Below are positions 46,654-55,799 of a stretch of DNA of 64,000 bases, in pieces (position 1 is the stretch's first letter; every line of letters starts with the position of its first letter). The position numbers and the translations under genes are program-made. A model generated the notes under the pieces. The model was not told the origin of the DNA and searched no databases. It saw only the letters and a program-made list of their open reading frames with translations. The stretch is taken from positions 4,159,001 through 4,223,000 of the forward strand of contig JANUWF010002342.1 of assembly GCA_026120185.1 (NCBI GenBank), in the 5' to 3' direction. Source of the stretch: Voacanga thouarsii (lineage: Eukaryota > Streptophyta > Magnoliopsida > Gentianales > Apocynaceae).

Positions 46654-47442
46654 TCATTGGAAGTTTTTTTTCTTATCAAACTTGAAACTTATTCTTGGAT
46701 TATAAGTTCAAATTTCAAGACCAAAATCTCAACAAAAAAAAAAAAAAAAAGTTTTACTAAGTAACTTTTCAATTAACACCCCTTTTAATTTCATTAAACC
46801 ATTTTGATACTAAATCTTTTGTAGTTTCAATTAAATGACGATATCAAAGTGACCTACTGAAATTTTATCATAATGTTTCAATGTTTTTTTTTTTTCTCCT
46901 CCAGCGGGCAAACGATGGAATACCGTTAAATTTTGATATTATCAATATCTTTTATTCTTCCTCTTTCCTTATTTAAGGATTATCCAAAAGTGACGTATTG
47001 AAATTTTCAATATAGTCCTTTGATGAACTTAATTTATGAAATTATTAACTTGTTAATTTTAAATACTAATTTAAAAAAAAAAACCAATTGCAGTATATTC
47101 TTTGCTCAAGACTAGTTAACAAAAAACAATAAATAAAGGTTGGAGGCAGAGACACAGGTTCATAGTTAGTATCACAAAAACTCTACACTCCAAGTGAATG
47201 GAAAAGTCTCCTATTAACCAAAAAAAAAAAAAAAGGAAAGTTTCCTTTCTTATCTCAATTCTATTACGCAAGAAAAATAAGGGAGATAAGGATATACATC
47301 CACCAAATAATTATCGAATTTAAAATCTTTTTATTTGATAATAAATATTTTATTAATTGAATAATTGTCTTAACTCAATTAAATTACTTTATTACTAGAC
47401 ATATACTTTCAAAATTTAATGCATGAGCCGAACTGAAAAAGA
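45651..47442. other. AT-rich non-coding interval
   Basis: No gene was recognised. The interval holds long A and T runs, an (AT)n microsatellite and a short GC-rich stretch at 46545-46590 (aaacacgcggcggtattcac). No terminal repeats of a mobile element were seen. Confidence 0.6.
46594..46651. repeat. (CATA)n/(AT)n microsatellite
   Basis: tacatacatacatatatat is followed by an uninterrupted at run to 46650. Confidence 0.97.
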
Positions 47443-47653
47443 ATGATTGATTTTAATCTTCTTGTCTGACTATTCTTCTTTCCCTCTTGTTCTTGTTTAA
47501 TCCCAACATAAATGCTGGTTTACCAAGAATACACAAGGAAAGCACTTCAAATTGTTAATTAGTTGTCAGAGATGGTGTCAAAGATGAATGGGGCTAAGCG
47601 ATCTACTGAAACTATGGGATGTAAAAATACATCGGTAGGAGAGCCATGCTACG

Positions 47654-47742
47654 TATATGAGCCTCTTCAAATCGGACTTATTGCTATTGATTCGATGATT
47701 CTTATAGGGTGGGGCCAGCAAGAATTAATTATTAGGGAGGAA
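47654..47742 (+). pseudogene. atpA: Plastid atpA fragment
   Basis: The frame reads [20 protein letters not shown] and then QQELII, matching the stretch of the plastid ATP synthase alpha subunit just before its nucleotide-binding loop (normally ...MIPIGRGQRELIIGDR). Pro to Leu and Arg to Trp/Gln changes are visible, of the C-to-T type common in methylated inserts. It is only about 30 residues of roughly 500. Confidence 0.88.
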
Positions 47743-48254
47743 TAGGCATAATCAGACCTGCTCTTTACGCATCTCTCGTTAAAAAAAGATGTAGATAAAT
47801 GGAAGGGTAAGAGAAAGAGAGAAAAAAAAAGTCAATGATATAGAATCTTCTTTCCCTTCTCGACGGTGAAGTAAGACCAAGCTCATGAACTTATTATCCT
47901 AGGTCAGAACAAGTTATAGGATCCCTATCTCTTCAACAAGTTTAGTAATGAGCATAACGGCCCTATTGTTCCGATAGAACAAAGGACCTATGATTAACTT
48001 TTTGGGAAATTTCCAAACAAACAATTTTAATGAAATCTTTCAATGATTCACCGATTGGGATGGCAGAACGAACTGGGGATCAATTCATCTATTCTAAGAA
48101 GTCACGAGACAAGCCGAAAACTTAAATAGAAGAGTAAATATTCGCCTGCAAAAACTTTATTTTGTTTACCAACGTGAAAGGCACGAGAGAGAAATCCCAG
48201 CATGACAAATAGGCCAGGTACCCTCATATGAAGGAATTGAATCTAGAGAACCGC

Positions 48255-48500
48255 CCTTTGAATTCCTTATTTCTATTCAATAACATATGAATAGTTCCTT
48301 GATTTGGGTTAAGGAATTGTTGAATTCTTGCCTTAAAATAGGAATATATGGAGGAAAACGGATTGATATTAGTGCAATTTGATCCATTATCAGAGAGCAA
48401 TCCTGAACCTGAAGGATCATTCCTTTTCCGATATAGGAAATAGGGGATTTCACCAAGTCGATTCTTAGGAAATGTCGAATCAAACCATTTATCCTTATTT
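48255..48500 (-). pseudogene. rpoC2: Plastid rpoC2 fragment
   Basis: The minus strand reads [20 protein letters not shown] and then [14 protein letters not shown] followed by [15 protein letters not shown]. This is a variable central part of the plastid RNA polymerase beta'' subunit. Only about 75 residues of a protein of roughly 1,400 remain. Confidence 0.75.
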
Positions 48501-48823
48501 CAACAAAAGAAGCGCGGGCTTCTTTGCCAAAAGAGCTTTTTTCTTTTTTTATCTTAGTTCCAATTCAATACTAAACAAGTCCGAATTAATTGAATAGTCG
48601 TGTTATAAATTCCTCGAATTGATTTGTCGTTTCCATAAAGGATATAATTGACAACTCGAAAACTTTTTTTGAGTTCTGTTTCTTTCTATTTCTTCATTGA
48701 TTCTTGATTAAGGGCAAAAATTTATAATTACAAGAGTTCAATTGTAGGAGAACATAAAATTAAAATGCACAAAAATCGATAAGACCCTAAACTAAAACAA
48801 CGAACATTCAAATCCCTATTCCC

Positions 48824-48887
<64 letters not shown>

Positions 48888-48888
48888 T
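48824..48888. repeat. (ATT)n microsatellite
   Basis: About 21 uninterrupted att units lie between plastid fragments, so the repeat grew after integration or marks a junction. Confidence 0.97.
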
Positions 48889-49002
48889 TAAATTTGAATC
48901 TTTTTGAGTAATTTGAAACTTTTCTGAAAAGAAAATAAAAATATTACACTGAATTGACTTTTACAATTGTTTATTCATAAGCTATTATAAGTTTAAAACA
49001 AG

Positions 49003-49042
49003 TCGCTATGGTGAAATTGGTAGACACACTCCTCTTAGAAAA
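49003..49042 (+). pseudogene. trnL-UAG: Plastid trnL-UAG, 5' half
   Basis: cgctatggtgaaattggtag followed by acacactcctcttag matches the acceptor, D arm and anticodon region of plastid tRNA-Leu(UAG) with two changes. The 3' half is absent, replaced by AT-rich DNA. Confidence 0.85.
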
Positions 49043-49161
49043 ATTATATTTAAATTTGTTTAACTTGTCCATATCTTGACTTTTATTGACTCCTTTCAAA
49101 GAGGTAAGATCCAGTCAATCATAACAACAAATTAGGAAATTAAGAATTCAAAAAGCTTTTT

Positions 49162-49299
49162 ATGCAACAAACATATCAATATGAGTGGCTCATATCTTTC
49201 ATTGCACTTCCTATTCCTATATTAATATGGGCGGGGCTCCTTCTTTTTCCGACAGCAACAAAAAATTTTCGTCTTATGTGTTCTTTTCGGAGTTATTGA
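49162..49299 (+). pseudogene. ndhF: Plastid ndhF, N-terminal fragment
   Basis: Starting at an ATG, the frame reads [20 protein letters not shown] and then [16 protein letters not shown], the first transmembrane helix of plastid NADH dehydrogenase subunit 5. It runs 45 codons to a stop, and sequence after it no longer matches. The real protein is about 740 residues. Confidence 0.9.
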
Positions 49300-49651
49300 A
49301 AGGTAAAGGAGAAATAATAACCTTCTTCTTCTGTCAAGAGGGTAGTATTCCTCCTTTACTTTCTTTTTTTTTTTAATTTTGAAATGTAAAAAAAATTCTC
49401 AAACAAAGAATTGGGATTACTTAATATAATATTAATTTTTAAAAAAGAAATTCACATTTTTTCTTAATTTAATATTTAATAATATCAAACTATCTTAGAA
49501 ATAAAAATAAAAAATGTAAATAACAATAAGAAATAAAATAGTAGAAATGAAATTCTAACTAAATAGAATAAATATTCTAAATCTAAATAAATTTGAAATT
49601 TGAATAGAAAATATAAGAAATAAGTAGAAATAGAGTAAAGGGGTAAAGGGA

Positions 49652-49726
49652 ACGGATGTAGCTAAGTGGATCAAGGCAGTGGATTGTGAATCCACCAAGT
49701 GTGGTTTCAATTCCCATCATTCGCCC
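49652..49726 (+). pseudogene. trnH-GUG: Plastid-derived trnH-GUG, near full length
   Basis: All 75 positions align to plastid tRNA-His(GUG): gtggatcaaggcagtggatt followed by gtgaatccacc holds the anticodon stem and GUG loop. Several G-to-A and C-to-T changes affect the acceptor and T arms (aacggatgta, gtggtttcaattcccatcat), as expected of a methylated nuclear copy. Nuclear function is unlikely. Confidence 0.9.
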
Positions 49727-50190
49727 ATTTCTTTTTCTTCTTTTCTGTAAAGTTTATTAATTTTTTGTAATAAATGGTTGGCTACAAAAGGATTGTTTTT
49801 TTTTTTTTTTTTTAGTGAATGTGTCACAACTTACTCCTATTTGTTTTTCTTTTTGTTTTGTAAAGACGAATCACCAATATTGGGTAGGAGCTTTTTTACC
49901 TTGGAAAATCATCCTGAGATGGAAATTTCTAGCCAGCCTCTTATTTGTTCTTAGTTCAGATAGAATAGAACTTTCGATCGATTCGGGTACAATTTGACCC
50001 ATTTCTCATTGAATGAATGGTACGGAATAAATCAGATTGATTTTTCGATCAAAAGTACTATGTGAAATCTTCGATATTCCTCTTCCTCTATCCTTATCCC
50101 ATAGGTAGGGGCTTCTTACTTCCCAAACAGATCCTCCTACATCTATATATAAATGTTGGTTTATCAAGAATACACAAGAAAAGCACTTCA

Positions 50191-50277
50191 ATAGGCCAAC
50201 TAAATGGTATTCCTGTAGCAGTTGGGGTTATGGATTTTTAGTTTATGGGGAGTACTATGGGATCCGTAGTTGGGGAA
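50191..50277 (+). pseudogene. accD: Plastid accD fragment
   Basis: The frame reads [16 protein letters not shown], a stop in place of Gln, then [12 protein letters not shown]. This is the carboxyltransferase core of the plastid acetyl-CoA carboxylase beta subunit. The stop is a C-to-T change (tag for cag). Before it stands a 41-base repeat that also occurs at about 47511. Confidence 0.9.
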
Positions 50278-50402
50278 ATATTTACCCATGCCCATGCCCA
50301 TGGATTCAACAGCAGTTTGAAATGTTACACTATTCGGGAATCTCGAGATCTATGCTTAATTTCAACTCCCCGAAGAAGATATCAATGAACTTCTATGAAA
50401 TG

Positions 50403-50441
50403 ACCTACTTAAGTCAGCGTTTAGAGAATTGCTTTCATACA

Positions 50442-50475
<34 letters not shown>
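50403..50475 (+). pseudogene. trnM-CAU: Plastid-derived elongator trnM-CAU, near full length
   Basis: acctacttaagtcagcg, ttgctttcatac with the CAU anticodon, and ggttcaaatccaatagtagg match plastid elongator tRNA-Met over the 73 bases with a handful of changes in the D loop and stem. It is probably inactive. Confidence 0.88.
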
Positions 50476-50638
50476 GAACTTATTAGATACCATCAACTCC
50501 AGTATCTAATAAGTTTTTGACCCATTCTCTTTTTTATTTTTTTTTCTTTGCTATTTCATTTTTTTTTCAATTGGGTTTTGCTTAATTGTATTTGATTCTA
50601 TTCACTCGACAAAATCAAATCAAAATGGGGTCCGAAAC

Positions 50639-50674
50639 AACCGATTGGTTGTAGGTTCAAATCCTACTTGGGAA
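50639..50674 (+). pseudogene. trnN-GUU: Plastid trnN-GUU, 3' half
   Basis: aaccgattggttgtaggttc followed by aaatcctacttggg matches the anticodon stem and T arm of plastid tRNA-Asn. The 5' half is missing. Confidence 0.8.
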
Positions 50675-50871
50675 AATTTAATTCATTCTGAATTCTTTAA
50701 TTCAGAATTAAGGGACTCGCTTTGACCGTTAAGAGTAAGGAACCCTTTCCCTATATTGGCATTCTATCCCATCGTATCACATTGGCCTACTTCTTGTTAA
50801 AGAAATCCTAAGTTACTAATTCATAGGAATATACTAAGGGATGGATCGATAAGAATTCACTTATCCCAATA

Positions 50872-51048
50872 ACAAAAAAACCTGACTTAAATGATCTTGT
50901 ATTAAGAGCTAAATTGGCTAAAGGTATGGGTTATAATAATTACAGAGAGCCCACGTGGCCCAATGATCTTTTATATATTTTTTAAGTAATAATTCTAGGT
51001 ACTATTGCATGAATGTAGGCTTAGCAGTTCTAGAACCATCAATGGGGG
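50872..51048 (+). pseudogene. petD: Plastid petD fragment
   Basis: The frame reads [36 protein letters not shown], a stop, VIILGTIA, and after a one-base deletion VGLAVLEPSM. This is the N-terminal part of cytochrome b6f subunit IV (exon 2). The stop and the shift show that it is dead. Confidence 0.92.
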
Positions 51049-51343
51049 ATTCTCGATTTTTTCAATGAATCCTAACTATTTTAATTCTCCAAGAGATGTG
51101 ATGAAAAATTCTACCTGTCTTGTCCCCTGAACTAAATTCAAACAATTTTTGATACTTTCTTGATCATGCTTACAAAATTTATCGTTTGCTAATTTCCTCC
51201 CATGGTTATAGACCCGAATCCATTAGCATGGAACATTTTATTTTCCAAGTAAAATCGCCTAGTATATGAAAGAGTGAAAAAGTGTCATTGTTCTACAATG
51301 TCATTTATGGAATTCCTGTCTTGTTTTCCACATCATTTTTTCC

Positions 51344-51452
51344 TCGGCTACAAAATTTATTTTGTACACAGTAGGGGCCTCAATTTTTCTCCTAATGGGA
51401 ATTCTAGGTATAGGTTTATATGGTTCTAATGAACCAAGATTAAATTTCCAGA
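51344..51452 (+). pseudogene. ndhD: Plastid ndhD fragment
   Basis: The frame reads [20 protein letters not shown] and then [16 protein letters not shown], a transmembrane part of plastid NADH dehydrogenase subunit 4. It is joined on the 3' side to unrelated sequence. Confidence 0.92.
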
Positions 51453-51696
51453 AAAGGGAGAAAATCTGGATCAACCTCGCATTTATCTTACTTACTTTTA
51501 GGTTAATTTACTTCAACGAAAATGAAGAAAATTGCCTGAACCTTTATTTATTTTATTTTACTTAGGTTTTACGTCTGACGAGAATAATATTCTACAACTA
51601 GAATTCAATCAGGGCCTCACCATCTATTTTCATTGTTCAAATATTTGACAACACAAAAAGACATTGTTGAAATCTTTGACAACATGAAAAAACCAA

Positions 51697-51782
51697 AAAC
51701 TCTGCCCTTCCATCCCGAGGGAGGGCAGAGCTTTCAGTGTCCCCTCCAGTCAAGAATTGTGGGGGGAGGGAGGGGGGGGGGC
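51697..51782. other. Perfect short hairpin followed by a G-run
   Basis: ctctgccct (51699-51707) and agggcagag (51722-51730) pair perfectly around a short loop. About 30 bases on comes tggggggagggagggggggg (51762-51781), which fits a four-stack G-quadruplex pattern. This may be a plastid 3'-UTR hairpin carried in with the NUPT, which is inference. Confidence 0.7.
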
Positions 51783-51852
51783 TCATAATCACTAGCCAAC
51801 ATGAGAAAATGCTTGATTTTAATCTTCTTGTTTGACTATTCTTCTTTCCCTA

Positions 51853-53498
51853 AAATATTTCTTTTAAAAAAATCCATTATTGTTTTCTTATATTAACAAT
51901 TATCTTGTATGAAAATGTAGTAGATTAATGTGTTAGAAATACTTCCCACTAAGTTATAAGTTCTAAATTTAATTCCAATTAATATCCCCCAATATATAAA
52001 AAAACTAAAACAATTATTTTTCCTTTTAAGGTTTGTGTGGTTGGAAATATATAAAAAATAAAATAAAGTAATTTTCTTTCTTTGTAAGGTTTGTGTGTTG
52101 GATGGATAATATAGAATCAAATTATTAGTCTCCTATCATTCTTTTTTAGTTTATTTTTCTTTTAGTTCCAAATAAGTAATTTTATCTAAGGTGAAAGGAT
52201 TGAGAGAGTGCTTAAGTGCGCGGTTCTTTATCCTGATCACTAATGGCAAGTGGTCAGTCCAAGCTGGTCCACTTTAACATGGGCTTTCGTCCAAGGACCA
52301 GGATGAGCCAATCTATTGGTGTAATTTGTGCATCTATGCTCCCCAAAATTTTTACTAATAAGTTTTATTGATTTTTTTTCTCTTAAAATTCTTTTGTCAT
52401 AATATTAAGAAGCCATATTTGGCTATAATTTTATGCAAATATAATATCTTAAAATAGGAATAATAGGAGAATTTGGTGCCCAAACATTCAAAATAGCACA
52501 ATAATTATACATAGAATCTTAAAATACTAATAAATAGAATAAACATATTTAAAGTAGGAATTTTTCATTTTTATAAGGCTCTATCTTGATCATTCTCAAT
52601 TCATTCTGCAATTCATCCATGTCTCTCTCTCCTCAACATCAAGCTAATCCCTATCCTTATTAGTATTTCCACTAGTGGACACCTCCACACTACGTGTGGA
52701 GATTTTACCTGATTATTAATAGTCGATGCTTCCAAACTACACATAGACATTTTGTTCGATTATTAATCATCTTTTTAAAAAATTAATAATTTCATAAATA
52801 TAAAAAATTTGTCAAGTGATTGAATACTTTATTTGTTCAATCTTTCAATCTCATTCTATATCAATTGTTATCTCAAAACTTAAATAATGTTATTATAATT
52901 ATAAAAATAAAAATGTTGTAATACAATTACATTTCTTACAAATTGAAAATTCATATTTCCTAGTAGGAATCATAAGTTCATGACCAACCGACACACGAAT
53001 CCCAATTGGAGCTAGTCCTTCAATTTCTCTTAGCCATAACAGAAAAGTAAGGCTCCTACTATCCTAATATAAATACAAGTCTTCACACTAATAAATGAAA
53101 AACAATTATAAAAGCAACCATCAAAACAACCATTAAAATTTTATCAAACAAGTCTATTAACTTTAGATGTAAAATTTCAAAATTAGAGATAAGCCTCAAA
53201 CATAAAAATAAGCTAGAGAAATTATAAACAGCCTTCACAAATCATTAGACTACTATTAAAAAGAAAGATACACCTTATCTAAGCCATGAAGACAATAATG
53301 ATAAAACTACAGTAGTAATCATGTCTTTAGTTAACAGCAACCATATAAAATATGGTAAATTATTTACAATTTTAGAACTTGCATACATATATAAAGAAAT
53401 CATATGATTGCAAAAGAAATACTAAATCATTCTCATTTATATCAATAAAAGACTGTATTTTGCTCCAAAAACAATAAATACAAAAAGACAATTGTGAA
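51853..53498. other. AT-rich non-coding interval
   Basis: No gene was recognised. The stretch 52200-52330 is less AT-rich (caagctggtccactttaac, catgggctttcgtcc) without a readable product. The word cacactacgtgtgg at about 52688 is a short palindrome. Confidence 0.55.
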
Positions 53499-53732
53499 GT
53501 TTTGGGGCCTTTCTTGGCCAACTGTATCCCAAATCTGAGTATTGATGACTCTCCCATCTTTGAGACTTTTGGTGGCAATTTCATCCCTAACAGTAGGCTT
53601 AGATTCAAGATTAAATTTATTTATTTTAAATCTTGAAAGCATATTAGATTTGTCCACTCCAAAATCACCCATTGAAACCAATTTGGATAAGTAATCACAT
53701 TCATCTTTTGGTTGGTATGCTGCCATGCTCAT
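53499..53732 (-). pseudogene. RabA/Rab11 small GTPase, first-exon pseudogene
   Basis: From a methionine at 53732 the minus strand reads [33 protein letters not shown] and [30 protein letters not shown] follows, then QERPQNFTI, where similarity stops. The layout is that of plant RabA (Rab11) membrane-traffic GTPases: P-loop, switch I, then the WDTAGQER motif. The P-loop GDSGVGKSN has become GDFGVDKSN, losing a nucleotide-binding Gly, and DTAG has become DTVG. The remaining roughly 140 residues with the NKxD and prenylation motifs are absent. It is a truncated dead copy. Confidence 0.85.
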
Positions 53733-54413
53733 AGCAACATAAGGGTTGATCTACCTTCTTTTCAAAGAATAAGAAAAGTTTAAACAATTTTCATAAAGCA
53801 AGAGCAGCACCAGGCTTCATGCTCTAGAAAAATCATCACCCATCTCTAGTTTTATAGAAAGCCCTCATTTTCCACGTTTAGATAGCTCATTCCACCAATG
53901 TACAACACTAATATTTCCCTTGGTTGTAAGGAAAAATGGTTCTCCACCTTCTTCAATATTTGACACGTACATACCGTGAAACAAAAAGTTAATATGCACA
54001 AAACTCAAGAAGAAAGATTTACTCATAGGTACATAAGAACTATAGCTATTCCTTGACCACCATTCTGAGTGTTAAACTCATTAAGATCACAGTGAGGCTC
54101 ATACTTCTGTTTTGACCCATCTCATAATGAAGAACTTGAAGTCCCTTCCCATACTCTACAAATTGCAAAATAATTAGCTACTAAAATTAACAAGTTTGCA
54201 AAAATGTATGGGGCAACAAGTTTACAATGTGGCAGAACTGATTTTCTCCTATATAAGGGGCTTCCTATGCATTTGGCATCAGAGGACCTCATTTTCACAT
54301 TTGCTACCCTTAAATTCCTCTTTGTATTCAACTTGTTTTCATTTTTTGCTCTGTTGGTTCTAGTTGCTAGCAATCTCATTCGGTGTATTCTATTATAAGC
54401 AATGATTTGGTAC
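53733..54413. other. Non-coding interval between the Rab fragment and copia-3
   Basis: Nothing was recognised. A plus-strand frame at 54204-54398 and its antisense have no features of a real protein. Confidence 0.5.
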
Positions 54414-55721
54414 TGTTAGCCCGAAGGGCATTCTCCTATATTTTTATTTATAACAAATATTGATGTGGACTAACATGTGTAATCTATATGTGATAGGACA
54501 TGTTTAACATCAGTTCTTCCAAGGCATACAAATGAGACTGCTAAGCAACTCTTAAGCAAAGAATCTAAGTGAATGTGATCAAGTATAAGACAAACTTAAG
54601 AGATTGCATACTGAGAAGCCCTTGAGAAGAATCATAGATTAGGAATTGTTATCAAGATATTAATTGTAAATTCCTTTACCTCTTTACCTTATGATCAATT
54701 TTATTTTACCTTGAAGCACTTAAAAATGATTTCAAAAGAAAAGCATATTTCTAAATCTGAATTTTCGATTGAAGTAGTTTTGGATGGACCTCTGAATCCA
54801 AAACATCATCCAATGATCTATGGTATTTTTCAAAATATATCTCTTTGTGAAAAGTGTCATTTTGAACTCACCTTTTGGACGGACATCTTTTCACTTTGTG
54901 AATCCAAAATCCTAAAAATCCTGACAGTAGTAACTAGCTGTTACTAGTCATTGAGACTTCAGGATTAGCTCTTATATAAGCTTCTAAAACTCAATTTTGA
55001 AGTAGATTTTTGTGCTATCTCTCTCAAAAATATGTTTACGCTTTAGAACACAAAAATTTCCCTTTTTATTTGTACTTCAAAGTGAAATAAAATTGTTTCA
55101 AAGGTAAAAGGTATTGGTGCTTTATTTTCATATTCTGCTCAATCTGTGAGCTATCTCTGTACTATTTCTTAAATCTGCTTTGCATCAAGGTTAAAGAGGT
55201 AAAATCCAATTGGGATGAGCCTTGATTGTTATGTTTAAAGAAGTTAGGTGCAAAACCAAGTGTAGTGATCTTCTTGTGTAAGATTGGTGTTGCCTACCAT
55301 CATTGATTTGGAAAACGTTTTTAGTGAGTGGTGTTGAAATCCTTAAGTTTGAACTTAAGGTAGTGAATGTAGATCATTTAAGAATCGAACCACAATAAAT
55401 CCTTGAGTCATTTCTTGTGCTGTTTGCGTAAATTTATTTACTGCATTTTTGCCATTCTTCAAATCTTAAATGCTGGACCTTTTCTCTGAAATCAGTAGCT
55501 CATTTAAAACTCTTGCATTCTGTAGTAAGCTTGTCATTGACAGCTCAGCTATCTATCTTTATTTCATACCATCCTCACATCATTATGTACTAATTTAAGA
55601 GATCTCTGTCTACACTCCAAAAGCTGCAAAACAACTCTGCCATTCAATTCCTCTTTTGTAAAAGTCATAAAATTCTTTAATTTGCATTTGTTTGTGATAA
55701 ACCTTATTCAACCCTCTAACA
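54414..55721 (+). repeat. copia-3 5' LTR (limits approximate)
   Basis: A TG start at 54414 (tgttagcccgaagggc) and a CA-type end near 55721 (accctctaaca) are proposed from the primer site that follows. A TATA box (cttatataag) lies at 54971-54980. No second LTR is available in the window for checking. Confidence 0.55.
54971..54980 (+). promoter_or_regulatory. TATA box in the copia-3 LTR
   Basis: cttatataag stands in a suitable place, about 560 bases after the LTR start. Confidence 0.5.
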
Positions 55722-55730
55722 TTTATCTAT

Positions 55731-55742
55731 TAGTATCGGGGC
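55731..55742 (+). promoter_or_regulatory. copia-3 primer binding site, decayed
   Basis: tagtatcggggc matches tggtatcagagc at 9 of 12 positions. It lies between the proposed LTR and gag. Confidence 0.6.
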
Positions 55743-55799
55743 GTTGGTCTACTCTATCTTTGGTTTAATAGCCTTGTAAAAAAGATTTATATAGCAAAC

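Larger units (their letters stand above)
47443..51852. other. Plastid-derived nuclear DNA block (NUPT mosaic)
   Basis: At least ten pieces of plastid genes from different plastome regions lie within 4 kb in mixed orientation, all truncated or mutated. They are separated by short AT-rich stretches with an (ATT)n microsatellite. A direct repeat of about 44 bases (gattttaatcttcttg, gactattcttctttccct) lies at both outer edges, 47443-47485 and 51808-51851. The order does not match a plastome, so several fragments were joined on entry or the insert was rearranged later. Unassigned parts such as 47746-48240, 49300-49650, 49740-50180 and 51060-51330 also look plastid-like or AT-rich. No gene was identified in them. 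Confidence 0.85.

Noticed and set aside
47443..51852. A mitochondrial origin for the organelle-like block
   Set aside because: ndhF, ndhD, petD, accD and rpoC2 pieces are plastid genes. A route through mitochondrial DNA that had taken up plastid DNA cannot be excluded, but no native mitochondrial gene was seen.
53372..53732. An active Rab GTPase gene
   Set aside because: The P-loop glycine is lost, the DTAG motif is altered and the C-terminal two thirds are absent.
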